Source: Kitasatospora aureofaciens (GTDB lineage: Bacteria > Actinomycetota > Actinomycetes > Streptomycetales > Streptomycetaceae). From it: DNA of 64,000 nt. Within the stretch, counting starts at the first letter, position 1, and every line of letters begins with the position of its first letter. The position numbers were made by a program, and so were the translations under genes. The stretch lies in contig NZ_JPRF03000021.1 in assembly GCF_001188955.3 (NCBI RefSeq), positions 186,001-250,000 on the forward strand, read 5' to 3'. The notes beneath the pieces were generated by a model. That model did not search any database, was not told where the DNA came from, and was given only the letters and a program-made list of their open reading frames with translations. Shown here piece after piece: positions 47,361 through 56,794 of this stretch.

Positions 47361-48014
47361 TTACTGACCCTGGCCGGCGCTTCCGATCGGGCCGATCTTC
47401 ACCGGGGCGCTGTCGTCGGCGGCGGGCAGCGAGCCGGCGCCGGGCCAGGGCAGGGTGACCGACTGGGTCTCGTCCGGCGGGGTCACCACCAGGCCGGTGA
47501 TCCGCAGGCCCGAGCCGCCCGTGTTGTTGGCCGGGTAACTGATGCCGAAGTAGGTCGACTTGCCGTTCGCCACGACGCCCGTGACGACCGGTTCGCCGGA
47601 GCGCTTCGCGGACAGCGTGCCCGAGGGGGTCGTCAGGTCGACGCCCGCGTATCCGGACAGCGTGCAGTCCTTGCCGCTGTGGTTCTTCAGCTCGACCACG
47701 ACGGTGTTGGTGGGGTCGCCGGTGATGGTGTGGTCCGCGGCGGTGATGGTCAGGTCCGCGGTCCGGCACTTGGCGGTCTTCCCGGCGCCGGTGGAGCCGG
47801 CCGGTGCGGTGGTGGGGGCCGTGCCGGGCTTCCCCGGCTTGCTCGTGGCCGGTGCGTTCGAAGCCGGGCCGCCGACGGGGGCGGTGCCGGTGGACGCCGT
47901 CGGGCCGGCGGTCGAGGTGCCCTGTGCGGTGTCCGTGTCGTCGTTCTGGCAGGCGGTGAGCGAGAGGGCGGCGGCGACGGCGAGGGCGGCGAAGGCGAGC
48001 TTGCGAGCGTGCAC
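47361..48014 (-). CDS. DUF4232-type lipoprotein
   Basis: 217 residues from GTG 48014, GGAGGAA upstream. Lipobox LTAC with a preceding hydrophobic segment. A Ser/Thr/Gly/Pro-rich linker, then a compact domain with CRTADLTITAADHTITGD, VVVELKNHSGKDCTLSGYAG and a C-terminal TLPWPGAG. The two Cys fit the DUF4232 disulfide pattern of Streptomyces surface lipoproteins. Function unknown. Confidence 0.75.
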   Translation of the reverse strand: MHARKLAFAALAVAAALSLTACQNDDTDTAQGTSTAGPTASTGTAPVGGPASNAPATSKPGKPGTAPTTAPAGSTGAGKTAKCRTADLTITAADHTITGDPTNTVVVELKNHSGKDCTLSGYAGVDLTTPSGTLSAKRSGEPVVTGVVANGKSTYFGISYPANNTGGSGLRITGLVVTPPDETQSVTLPWPGAGSLPAADDSAPVKIGPIGSAGQGQ

Positions 48015-48518
48015 GGTGTTTTCCTCCGGACGGGTCGGTGGCGCCTGGTGCTCGGTGTGAGCGGGTTTCCGAAGGCAGGGACCGCCGCCCGGGGCGGACC
48101 GTTCCACCCGGACCGCCCCCAGGACAGTGCTGTGACATGTACGGCCGGAGACCACCCGCGCCGTCGCCCGCCGGGCCGCGCCGTATCCTGCTGCCGACCT
48201 GCCCGGATGCCGGTTCGCAGCGTTGCCGCGCCCCGTCGACGGCGTCGCCGATCGTCGGTACACACCCGTGACCTGGACGATCTTGACCACGGACACGGGC
48301 GCGGCACCAACTCCCGGACGACGCCCCCGTGATGTGCCCGGACCGGCACGGTCACCGGGGCGGAACCGTCGGCCCCGTCCTCCGGCCCCGTCCTCCGGGA
48401 CCGGCGGCGAGGCGACCGAGCGGGCCCCGCGCGGGGACTGTTCCGCGGCTGCGGGGGCAGTCGTCCACTGGCCGGTGGCGCGACGCGCTGGGAGCGGGCG
48501 GACGAAGGGCGGTTCGAG
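48015..48518. other. divergent promoter region, no gene
   Basis: Between lipoprotein and transporter genes. No ORF with coding character or RNA fold was identified; I specifically saw no ydaO-type c-di-AMP riboswitch pattern, although KimA-type genes sometimes have one. Confidence 0.4.
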
Positions 48519-50621
48519 GTGGCGGCTGTGACGGGGAAGGCACCGGCGAACGAGCAGGTGGCGGCCGGTGTGCCGGAGCGCATTGGCTACCGGGTGAAGA
48601 GGTTGCTGCTCGGGCCGCCGCTGGTCACGGCGCAGCTGCGGGCCGAGAAGCTGTCGAAGCCGGTGGCGTTGGGGGTGCTCGCGCCGGATTGCATCAGTTC
48701 CAGCGCGTACGGGACCGAGCAGATGCTGACGCAGCTGGTGCCGGTGGCGGGGGTGGCGGGTTTCGCCCTGGTGATGCCGGTGACCGGGGTCATCCTGGCG
48801 CTGCTGGTCCTGCTCACGCTGTCCTACCGCGACGTGGTCATGACCTATACCCGTGCGGGTGGTTCGTACGTGGTGGCGCGGGAGAACTTCGGCCCGCGCG
48901 TCGCGCAGGTCGCGGCAGTGGCGCTGCTGATCGACTACGTCGTGACGGTGGCGGTGCAGACCGCCGCGGGGACGGACGCGGTCGCCTCCATGCTGCAACT
49001 GCTCTTCCACACGGACATCGGCCCGGACAAGCTGTGGGTGACCCTGGGCGTGGTGTGCCTGCTGTGCTACGGCAACCTGCGGGGCATCCGGGAGGCGGGT
49101 CGGGCGTTCTCCGTGCCGACCTACCTGTTCGTCCTCGCCGCGGGCCTGACCGTCGTCGTGGGCCTGGTCCGGCTGGCCACGGGCAGCCTGCCACGCCTGG
49201 GCGACGCGGACCTGCACGCGGCCGGGGCCGTGCCGGTCGGCGCCCCCGGCGGGGGGATGGCGGCGGGTGTCTCGCTGTTCGTCCTGATGCGGGCCTTCGC
49301 CAACGGCGGGTCCTCGCTGACGGGCCTGGAGGCGATCTCGAACGGCGTGGGCGCCTTCCGGCCGCCGCAGGGCGCCAACGCCCGCCGCACCCTGGTGATC
49401 ATGAGCGCCACCCTCGGGGCCCTGGTCCTGGGGATCTCCACCCTCGCCTGGCAGACCCATGCGGTCCCCTTCACGTCCGGCAGCCCCACCGTGCTGGCGC
49501 AGGAGGCGCACCTGGTCTTCGGACAGAGCGGCTTCGGACAGGTCATGTTCGCGCTGGTCCAGGTGGCCACGGCGCTGATCCTGTACACCGGCGCGAACAC
49601 TTCCTTCAACGGGTTCCCGTTCCTGGCCAGCTTCGTCGCCGAGGACGCCTTCCTGCCCCGCCGGCTCACCCTGCGCGGCCACCGCCTCGCGTTCTCCAAC
49701 GGGATCCTGGTGCTCGCCGCCGTGTCCCTGGGGCTGCTGCTCGTGACCGGCGGAAACGTGACCAGGCTCGTCTCGCTCTACGCCATCGGCGTGTTCACCG
49801 GCTTCGTCATGGCCACCGCAGGCCTGACCAGGTACCACTGGCGACGTCGCGAGAAGCACCGCACGGTCAAGGCCGCGGTCAACGCGGCGGCCGCGACCGC
49901 CTCGGCCGCCGTGGTCGTCGTCTTCGCCGTCACCAAGTTCACCGAAGGCGCCTGGGCGGTGGTCGTCGTCTTCCCGATCGGGGTGTGGGCCCTCATCCGG
50001 ACCAACGAGCGCTACCGCGCGGAGAGCGCCGTCCTGAACGCGGCGCCCGCCACGGCGACAACCGCCACCCGGTCACGCAACGTCGTCCTCCTCCTCGTCG
50101 ACCGCCTGGACCTGGCCGTCATCACCGCCCTGCGCTACGCGCACACCCTGCGGGCCGCCGACCTCCGGGCCGTCCACATCGCGCTCGACAGCGCACACGC
50201 CGAGCAACTCCAGCGCGCGTGGCAGGCCAGCCAGGCCGCGGACATCCCCCTCGACCTGGTCGACTGTCCGGACCGGCGGCTGCACCGGGCCGTCGCCGGC
50301 CTCGCCTCCCGCACGAGTGCCGACGGCCGCACCGAGGTCACCCTGCTGATCCCGCGCCGCGCCTACGGGCCCCTCGTGGGACGGCTCCTGCACGCCCGCC
50401 GCGGCGACGCGATCGCGCACGCCGTCAGTCGGATCCCGCACGTCGCGGCCACCATTGTGCCCTTCGACGTCTCCGCGGCCCTCAGGGAACACCAGTGCCG
50501 TGCGGCGGCCGTACGCGCAGCCGGGCGGGAAGACGAAGGAGGAACGTCCGCCCAGGGCGAACCCTCGGTGGCGAGGCAGGGAACCGCGCCGTCGACGCCG
50601 CCCGAACCCGGCGGGCACTGA
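48519..50621 (+). CDS. APC-family permease, KimA-like potassium transporter
   Basis: 700 residues from GTG 48519. N-terminal LSKPVALGVLAPDCISSSAY is the characteristic KimA/YdaO opening. Twelve predicted helices, with YTRAGGSYVVARENFGPRVA and TGANTSFNGFPFLASFVAED, and a C-terminal cytosolic domain of about 200 residues (NVVLLLVDRLDLAVITALRY). Related proteins import K+ with protons. The start codon is uncertain by a few residues. Confidence 0.75.
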   Translation: MAAVTGKAPANEQVAAGVPERIGYRVKRLLLGPPLVTAQLRAEKLSKPVALGVLAPDCISSSAYGTEQMLTQLVPVAGVAGFALVMPVTGVILALLVLLTLSYRDVVMTYTRAGGSYVVARENFGPRVAQVAAVALLIDYVVTVAVQTAAGTDAVASMLQLLFHTDIGPDKLWVTLGVVCLLCYGNLRGIREAGRAFSVPTYLFVLAAGLTVVVGLVRLATGSLPRLGDADLHAAGAVPVGAPGGGMAAGVSLFVLMRAFANGGSSLTGLEAISNGVGAFRPPQGANARRTLVIMSATLGALVLGISTLAWQTHAVPFTSGSPTVLAQEAHLVFGQSGFGQVMFALVQVATALILYTGANTSFNGFPFLASFVAEDAFLPRRLTLRGHRLAFSNGILVLAAVSLGLLLVTGGNVTRLVSLYAIGVFTGFVMATAGLTRYHWRRREKHRTVKAAVNAAAATASAAVVVVFAVTKFTEGAWAVVVVFPIGVWALIRTNERYRAESAVLNAAPATATTATRSRNVVLLLVDRLDLAVITALRYAHTLRAADLRAVHIALDSAHAEQLQRAWQASQAADIPLDLVDCPDRRLHRAVAGLASRTSADGRTEVTLLIPRRAYGPLVGRLLHARRGDAIAHAVSRIPHVAATIVPFDVSAALREHQCRAAAVRAAGREDEGGTSAQGEPSVARQGTAPSTPPEPGGH

Positions 50622-50797
50622 CCCCGCAACCGCGATGGCCCACCAGGCGCCGACACCGCGCGACCACGCGGCGGGCGCCGGCGTCCGCCGGATTCGTCAA
50701 CTACCCGACGGAGCGGTGGCAAACCGTAGCGGGCGGACCGCCGTCCGGTCAGCAGTGCCCAGTACCGGTCCCCGTAGGACCGGTGACGCCCGGCGGT

Positions 50798-51787
50798 TCA
50801 GCCCTGGAGTGAGTCGAGCCAGGAGGTCAGCAGGCGGTTCACCTCCTCGGGACGCTCCTGCTGTATCCAGTGCCCGCAGCCGTCCAGGATGTGGCTGGAG
50901 GTCAGGCCGGGGAGGGTGGCCGGGTAGGCGTCGATCGCGTCGGCCATCCAGGTCGTGGAGGCGTCGAGGGCGCCGCCGATGAACAGGGACGGTTGCTCGA
51001 TCGGGGCGCCGCCGTAGGGGGCGAGGTCCTCCCAGTCGCGGTCCATGTTGCGGTAGCGGTTGAGGGCTCCGGTCATGCCGGTGCGCTCGAACTCCCCGGC
51101 GTACACGTCGAGGTCGTCCTCGGTCAGCCAGGCGGGCAGGCTGCCGCCGGGGAAGCGGTCGCGCAGCCGGCCGCCGGTGCGGGCCACGAAGTGGGGGTCG
51201 GGCTCGCCCGGGGTGGGCATGGTGTCGGCGGACATGGCTGCGTAGAAGCCCGCGAGCCAGCCCCGGAGGTCGGGCTCCATCTCCGCTTCGGCCCGGCCGG
51301 GCTCCTGGAAGTACGAGACGTAGAACTCCTGGTCGCCGCCCATCTGTGCGAAGACGTCGGTGGGGCGGGGGCCGCCGGGCGGCGCGTAGGGGACGCTCAG
51401 CAGTCCGACGGCGCGGAAGACCTCGGGGTGGAGGAGGGCGGAGGCCGCGGCGATGCCGGAACCCCAGTCGTGCCCGACGATCACCGCCTTCTCCTCGCCC
51501 AGGGCGCGCACCAGGGCGACGTTGTCCTCCACCAGGTCGAGCATCCGGTAGGCGTCCGTCGCGGCCGGCTTGGAGGAGCGGCCGTAGCCGCGCACGTCGA
51601 GCGCCACGGCCCGGTACCCCGCCGTCGCGAGGGCCGGGAGCTGGCGGCGCCAGGAGTACCAGGACTCGGGGAAGCCGTGGACGAGCAGGACCAGCGGTCC
51701 GGTGCCCTGTTCGACCAGGTGCAGGCGCCCGGCGGGTGCCTCGATGGTGCGGTGGCGCAGGTCGGCGGACGGCGCGGGCTGGTGCAT
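50798..51787 (-). CDS. epoxide hydrolase-type alpha/beta hydrolase
   Basis: 329 residues from ATG 51787, AGGAG upstream. LLVHGFPESWYSWRRQLP, GHDWGSGIAAASALLHP (nucleophile Asp) and DGCGHWIQQERPEEV (His) are diagnostic of the soluble epoxide hydrolase subfamily. Cytosolic. Divergent from an XRE-cupin regulator, which may control it. Confidence 0.88.
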   Translation of the reverse strand: MHQPAPSADLRHRTIEAPAGRLHLVEQGTGPLVLLVHGFPESWYSWRRQLPALATAGYRAVALDVRGYGRSSKPAATDAYRMLDLVEDNVALVRALGEEKAVIVGHDWGSGIAAASALLHPEVFRAVGLLSVPYAPPGGPRPTDVFAQMGGDQEFYVSYFQEPGRAEAEMEPDLRGWLAGFYAAMSADTMPTPGEPDPHFVARTGGRLRDRFPGGSLPAWLTEDDLDVYAGEFERTGMTGALNRYRNMDRDWEDLAPYGGAPIEQPSLFIGGALDASTTWMADAIDAYPATLPGLTSSHILDGCGHWIQQERPEEVNRLLTSWLDSLQG

Positions 51788-51927
51788 GGCTTCTCCTCGG
51801 TTCACGGGCGGCCGCGGTTACCCACCGATCTTGCGGCGCGGCGGGCGCCCGACGCGAGAACCCTTGTCATCCTGGCAAACTGGCAGGACAGGGCGGTGGA
51901 GGCGGCATGGCTGGAGGGGGTGGGGCG

Positions 51928-52530
51928 ATGGTGACGGACGACGGCATTGCCGACACGCTGGCGGTCATGGGCCCTCGACTGCGGACCGCGCGCGAGCAGC
52001 GCGGCGCCACCCTCACCGACGTCAGCCGCGCGACCGGCATCTCGCTGAGCACGCTGTCGCGGATCGAGACCGGTCGGCGCAAGCCGACCCTGGAGGTGCT
52101 GCTGCGGCTCGCGAAGGCGTACGACGTCTCCCTGGACGAGCTTGCCGGCACCGGACCGGTCGCCGCGGCCGGACCGCGCATCCGGGTGCCGCAGCGCCCC
52201 GCCGACGACAAGGTGGTGCTGCCGCTGACCCGGTTCGTGGGGGGCCTGCACGCCCACAAGCACGTCCTGCCCGCCGTCGACGCGCCACCGGCGCGGCCGC
52301 GGCAGGTCTCCCACGACGGGTACGAGTGGCTGTGCGTCCTGTACGGGCGGCTGTGGCTGGCGCTCGGTGACCAGGACCTCGTCCTGGGCGCCGGGGAGGT
52401 GGCCGAGTTCGACACCCGCACCGCCCACGGCGTCGCCAACGCCGGTCCCGGCGGACCGGTCGAATACCTGGTCATGTTCGGGCCGCAGGGAGAGCGCCTC
52501 CGACCGCGCACCCCAGTCCCCGGCCGCTGA
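51928..52530 (+). CDS. XRE-family regulator with cupin domain
   Basis: 200 residues; ATG 51928 is preferred because GGAGGGGGTGGGG precedes it. N-terminal HTH: GPRLRTAREQRGATLTDVSR, GISLSTLSRIETGRRKPTLE; C-terminal cupin: SHDGYEWLCVLYGRLWLALG, AEFDTRTAHGVANAG. Such regulators sense small molecules through the cupin. Divergent from the epoxide hydrolase. Confidence 0.87.
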   Translation: MVTDDGIADTLAVMGPRLRTAREQRGATLTDVSRATGISLSTLSRIETGRRKPTLEVLLRLAKAYDVSLDELAGTGPVAAAGPRIRVPQRPADDKVVLPLTRFVGGLHAHKHVLPAVDAPPARPRQVSHDGYEWLCVLYGRLWLALGDQDLVLGAGEVAEFDTRTAHGVANAGPGGPVEYLVMFGPQGERLRPRTPVPGR

Positions 52531-52660
52531 GGCGAAGCGGCGCGGTGCTCGGTGGCGCCGGTCCTGACTCGCCTTCACCCACGGGCGCGGTGAGACACGG
52601 CCCCTTCCTCCTCCAGTCACTCCATGTTTCCGCAGTTCAGAGCACGTCCAGTAGGCAGGA

Positions 52661-53144
52661 CAGGGACTGAAGGGACTCAATTCTCACTGTTCCGGCCTCT
52701 ACCTGCGTGTGCGTATGCGCGGGCGTGAGAAGCCACATATTCGTTATGCGCTTCACAGCTGGGAAGTTGAGTCCCTTCAGTCCCTTTGACTCGAGCCCCA
52801 GCCCGCTGACCTACAGGTTCATCAGTGACCGAAGTGACGGGGACCGAACTGTTCCCAACGACGGTTCCACCCCTGGCCCCGGGGGGGAGCCTGGGTCCCG
52901 GGCAGAGGGGCCCCGAGGGCCGTCCTCACCCCCAGCCCCTGTCGCCCGGCAGCAGCGGCTCGGAGGGTCCGACCCGACCGCCCCGCACGGGCCGTCCCCG
53001 GCGCCGGGGATCTCAAGGACTCATAGGGACTCAAGGGACCAGGACAACGAGATGGTCACCGCTCCGCGAAGCTGCAGGCGTGTCGCTGAGTTAGGGTCAG
53101 ACGCTGTGGAACTTCAGTCGCTTCAGTCCCTTCAGTCCCTGAAC
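52661..53144. repeat. second array of the 9-bp repeat family, upstream of the SF3 helicase
   Basis: Clusters built on CAGTCCCTT (variant CAGTCGCTT) at 52661-52680, 52767-52793, 52823-52846, 53011-53040 and 53111-53144, in both orientations; the last has four units and mixes both variants. Between them, 52705-52721 (GCGTGTGCGTATGCGCG) matches the complement of 1167-1182 in the first array. A degenerate copy lies after the module at 55612-55632. No gene spans the region. Confidence 0.8.
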
Positions 53145-53219
53145 GGGGGTTCGATGGACCGGTCTCCCACCATCCCGCGACAACCGAGCCAGCAGCTCTG
53201 ACAGCCGAGGAAAGACACC

Positions 53220-53462
53220 ATGAGGTGCGGGGCTGCGCCCACGCGCCGTCGGGACCCCCTCAGCGACAGGCTCAACCGGGCGGCCTCGACCGGCGGCGGC
53301 CTCGCCGCCGCGGGCCACATCGCCCTGCCCGCGTGCGCCACCCTCCTCCCCGGGGCCGCGTACGCGGGACGCCCCACGCAACCGCGCCGTGACCAACTCG
53401 TCATCGACTCCGCGCTCCGCGCAGGCAGCCACCGCCCTATCCACCCCGGGGGACGCTCATGA
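53220..53462 (+). CDS. 80-residue protein upstream of the SF3 helicase, resembles a primase C-terminus
   Basis: ATG 53220 with GAGGAAAG upstream; the stop overlaps the helicase ATG (ATGA at 53459). DRLNRAASTGGGLAAAGHIA and LVIDSALRAGSHRPIHPGGR resemble the C-terminal ALNRAA...IxSGLRAGxxxPR segment of prim-pol proteins, with a low-similarity middle. It may be a remnant or an independent small subunit of a primase-helicase pair. Confidence 0.55.
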   Translation: MRCGAAPTRRRDPLSDRLNRAASTGGGLAAAGHIALPACATLLPGAAYAGRPTQPRRDQLVIDSALRAGSHRPIHPGGRS

Positions 53463-55003
53463 GCAGCGAAGGAAGCACCGGCTTCGACGCGCACGCCGCC
53501 GCGGAGCAGCTCGCGGTCTTCGCCGCCGAACCCCGCCCGACCGCCAAGCTGCCCGCCCAGCAGGTCTCCGCTCCCTCGGCGGGGAGCCGGCCCGACGACT
53601 TCGTCCAGTCCGGCCTGCTGGTCAACCTCACCGACCGGGGCAACGCCAAGCTCTTCGCCCACCTGCACAACCACCGCTTCCGCCATGTCGAGGGCCTCGG
53701 CTGGTACGTGTGGGACGAGTACCGGTGGAAGCGCACAGGAGGCGAGAACGCCGCGATCTGGGCGGCCGGTGACATGGCCGAGGAGATGCCGCTCCACGAC
53801 CCCAGGGGCCACTTCACCGACCGTGAACTCGTCCAGCACCGCAAGCGGGCCATGTCGACGTCCGGGGTCAAGGCGATGCTCGCCCAGGCGAAGGCCTCAC
53901 CCGAACTGGCCCTGGACCCCGACGCCCTCGACGGTGACAAGTACGCCCTGTGCACCCCCGCCGGCGTCGTCGACCTTCGCACAGGCGAACTCCACAAGCC
54001 CGATCCACTCAGGGACCTCCACTCACGTGCGACCTACCTCGCGCCCGAGCCCAGTCCCGCGCCCCGCTTCGCCCGGTTCCTGACGGAGACCTTCGGCGAC
54101 GACGACAAGGGCAGGGAGATGATCAACTTCGTTCACCTCCTGCTCGGCTACTCGATCACCGGCGACGTCGGCGGCCAGGTCCTGCCCTTCCTCTACGGCA
54201 TCGGCGCCAACGGCAAGTCCGCCCTCATGGACATCGTCATCAAGATCCTCGGTGACTACGCCGACGTGGCACCGCCCGGCTTCCTGATGGAGCGGGGCAG
54301 GTTCAACGAGCACTCCACCGAGCTGACCGAGCTCCACGGCCGCCGTCTGTTCGTCTGCAGCGAGCTCAAGCCGCACGACAAGTTCGACGAGGCCCGCGTC
54401 AAGCTCCTCACCGGTGGCGACCGCCTCAAGGCACGCCGTATGCGGCAGGACTACTTCAGCTTCGAGCCCACCCACAAGCTGTGGCTGCTCGGCAACCATC
54501 GCCCCGAGGTCGGGACCGGCGGCCACGCCTTCTGGCGCCGCATCCGCCTGATCCCGTTCGACAAGGTCGTCCCGGACCACCGCAAGATCGACAACCTTGC
54601 CGAGGAACTCGTCAACCACGAGGGGGCCGGCATCCTCCACTGGATGATCCAGGGCGCGATGTCCTACCTCCGGACCAAGCCCTCCCTCGACGGACCCGCC
54701 GTCGTGCGCACCGCGACCCAGGCCTACGCCACCACCGAGGACCACATCGGGCGCTTTCTCGCCGAATGCTGCACCGCCGGGGAGGGTTCCGAGGAACCCC
54801 GCGACCTCAAGGTCGAACAAGGCGCGCTCTACCGCGCCTACAGCAACTGGTGCCAAGATGACGAAGGGCTCCGGCCCGCGACCACCCGCGCCTTCGCAAT
54901 GCGCATCCGTGCCGAGGTCGGCATTTCCTCACCCAGCGAGATGCTTCGTTCCAACGGCGCCAAGTTCTATCCCGGTCTCGCCCTGCTCGCCGACGAACAC
55001 TGA
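53459..55003 (+). CDS. SF3 helicase of the phage/plasmid P4-primase (D5) family
   Basis: 514 residues. The N-terminal D5-type region (NLTDRGNAKLFAHLHNHRF, GWYVWDEYRWKR) lacks primase catalytic motifs. The SF3 ATPase follows: Walker A LPFLYGIGANGKSALMDIVI, RLFVCSELKPHDKFDEARVK and LTGGDRLKARRM (Walker B/sensor region), then FEPTHKLWLLGNHRPEV and FWRRIRLIPFD (motif C and Arg finger). It unwinds DNA during element replication. Repeats lie upstream; a DUF6009-like gene follows. Confidence 0.88.
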   Translation: MSSEGSTGFDAHAAAEQLAVFAAEPRPTAKLPAQQVSAPSAGSRPDDFVQSGLLVNLTDRGNAKLFAHLHNHRFRHVEGLGWYVWDEYRWKRTGGENAAIWAAGDMAEEMPLHDPRGHFTDRELVQHRKRAMSTSGVKAMLAQAKASPELALDPDALDGDKYALCTPAGVVDLRTGELHKPDPLRDLHSRATYLAPEPSPAPRFARFLTETFGDDDKGREMINFVHLLLGYSITGDVGGQVLPFLYGIGANGKSALMDIVIKILGDYADVAPPGFLMERGRFNEHSTELTELHGRRLFVCSELKPHDKFDEARVKLLTGGDRLKARRMRQDYFSFEPTHKLWLLGNHRPEVGTGGHAFWRRIRLIPFDKVVPDHRKIDNLAEELVNHEGAGILHWMIQGAMSYLRTKPSLDGPAVVRTATQAYATTEDHIGRFLAECCTAGEGSEEPRDLKVEQGALYRAYSNWCQDDEGLRPATTRAFAMRIRAEVGISSPSEMLRSNGAKFYPGLALLADEH

Positions 55004-55220
55004 TGAGAGCACGGGGCGATGGGACCGTTCCCGGTGTTGGACCGGCTCGGTACCACTGTCCGGAACCCCACCAGCCACCACCTACCATGCGACCACAGCG
55101 AATGAGCCAGGCACGGGCCGTCACCCGGCGCACCGTCACAGCGCGCGCGTGCCGCTCGGTAGCGTGGGCAGGAAGTTCGACGAGCACGGCGTGCACCGAA
55201 ACCGAGGAGGGGCGAAAGCC

Positions 55221-55601
55221 ATGAGCTCGCTACTGCAAGCAAGTGACATCACCCACGAGGACAAGGTGGTGTGGCTGGAAGATCCCGCTGAACTCGACTA
55301 CGTACGCCAGGCCCTCGACAAGACCCCGCGCCGGCGGGGCAAGCCCCGCTACTACCGGGACGGCCGCATGGTCGGGTTCGCCGAACTCTGCGACACCGCG
55401 GAAGCCGACCCCGACAGCGGTCTGCAGAAACGCCGGGTGTTCTACCTGCTGCCGCACGACCGCGACGCGGAGCCCGACGGCCTCTACCGCGCCGGAGCCC
55501 CCGGCGAAGCCGTGGACCCCCGCACGATCGAGCCGCGGCACGTGGGCATGAAGACCGAGCGCTCGCAGCAGGGATCCGCCGCCGCGCGTACCACCGCCTG
55601 A
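55221..55601 (+). CDS. DUF6009-like protein
   Basis: 126 residues from ATG 55221, GAGGAGGGG upstream. It reads SDITHEDKVVWLEDPAELDY, VRQALDKTPRRRGKPRYYRD, GRMVGFAELC and VFYLLPHDRDAEPDGLYRAG, the wording of DUF6009 proteins that accompany actinobacterial element primases. Function unknown. It follows the SF3 helicase after 217 nt and completes the replication module. Confidence 0.65.
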   Translation: MSSLLQASDITHEDKVVWLEDPAELDYVRQALDKTPRRRGKPRYYRDGRMVGFAELCDTAEADPDSGLQKRRVFYLLPHDRDAEPDGLYRAGAPGEAVDPRTIEPRHVGMKTERSQQGSAAARTTA

Positions 55602-55771
55602 TTCGGGGATCCGGTCCCTCTGGTCCCTGAACGGCTCGGGTGGAGTACGAAGCAGTCGTTCTCGGCCGGGGTCTTCACGGGATCACCGGGAGTCCGGGCG
55701 CGGCCCCGGCACGCCGTCGGCCGGGTACGCGGTCCCCGTACGGGCCGGCGCGGAGGCCTGGCGCAGGGCGC

Positions 55772-56794
55772 TCACACGGCGCCCGCCCCGTCGGCGAAGG
55801 CCCTGGGCCCGCCCGCGTCCCCGGCGCCGCCCTCCAGGAGCGGCTTCCACCAGTCGGGGCGGTCGCGGTACCAGCCGACCGTCTCGGCCAGGCCCCGCTC
55901 GAACGGCACCTGGGGCGCGTACCCCAGCTGCTCACGGATCTTGGAGTCGTCGAGCGCGTACCGCAGGTCGTGCCCCTTGCGGTCGGCGACGTGCCGGACC
56001 ATCTCCGGACCCGCCCCGCACAGCTCCAGCAGCCGCTGCGTGACCTCCCGGTTGGTCAGTTCGTTCCCGCCGCCCACGTTGTAGACCTCACCGGCCCGGC
56101 CCGAGGTCAGCACCAGTTGCACGGCCCGGCAGTGGTCGTCGACGTGCAGCCACTCGCGGACGTTGGCGCCCTGCCCGTACAGCGGCACCGGCCGCCCCTC
56201 GAACAGGTTCGTCACGAACCGGGGGATGAGCTTCTCCACGTGCTGGTACGGCCCGTAGTTGTTGGAGCAGCGCGTGATGGACACGTCCATCCCGTGGGTG
56301 CGCCAGTAGCTGCGCGCCATCAGGTCCGACCCCGCCTTGGACGCGGCGTACGGCGAGTTGGGGGCCAGCGGCCAGTCCTCCGTCCACGAGCCCGTGGCGA
56401 TCGACCCGTACACCTCGTCGGTGGAGACGTGCACCACCCGCTCCACGCCGCTGGCCAGGCATGCCTCCAGCAGGCTCTGCGTCCCGCCGACATTGGTCGT
56501 CGTGAAGGCGGCGGCCCCGGCGATGGACCGGTCCACATGGGACTCGGCCGCGAAGTGCACCACCGCGTCGTGGCCCGGCAGCAGCTCGCGCAGCAGGGCG
56601 GTGTCGCACACGTCGCCCCGTACGAAGTCCAGCCGGGAGTGTGCGGCGGGCAGGTTGGCCCGGTTGCCCGCGTAGGTGAGCTTGTCCACCACCGTCACCC
56701 GGGCGTCCTCGTAGCCCGCGTAGCCGCCGGCGAGCAGGGTGCGCACGTAGTGCGACCCGATGAAACCGGCCGCACCGGTCACCAGCAGCCTCAC
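55772..56794 (-). CDS. rfbB: dTDP-glucose 4,6-dehydratase
   Basis: 340 residues from GTG 56794, GGAGGTGG upstream. NAD-binding LLVTGAAGFIGSHYVRTLLA; catalytic YAASK (in NSPYAASKAGSDLMARSY) and STDEVYG; ITRCSNNYGPYQHVEKLIPR. It converts dTDP-glucose to dTDP-4-keto-6-deoxyglucose for deoxysugars. Its start overlaps a 37-residue remnant of the thymidylyltransferase gene that normally supplies its substrate. Confidence 0.9.
   Translation of the reverse strand: MRLLVTGAAGFIGSHYVRTLLAGGYAGYEDARVTVVDKLTYAGNRANLPAAHSRLDFVRGDVCDTALLRELLPGHDAVVHFAAESHVDRSIAGAAAFTTTNVGGTQSLLEACLASGVERVVHVSTDEVYGSIATGSWTEDWPLAPNSPYAASKAGSDLMARSYWRTHGMDVSITRCSNNYGPYQHVEKLIPRFVTNLFEGRPVPLYGQGANVREWLHVDDHCRAVQLVLTSGRAGEVYNVGGGNELTNREVTQRLLELCGAGPEMVRHVADRKGHDLRYALDDSKIREQLGYAPQVPFERGLAETVGWYRDRPDWWKPLLEGGAGDAGGPRAFADGAGAV

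Noticed and set aside
48015..48518. possible c-di-AMP (ydaO) riboswitch before the KimA-like gene
   Set aside because: No recognisable conserved ydaO segments were seen by eye; a covariance-model search would decide.
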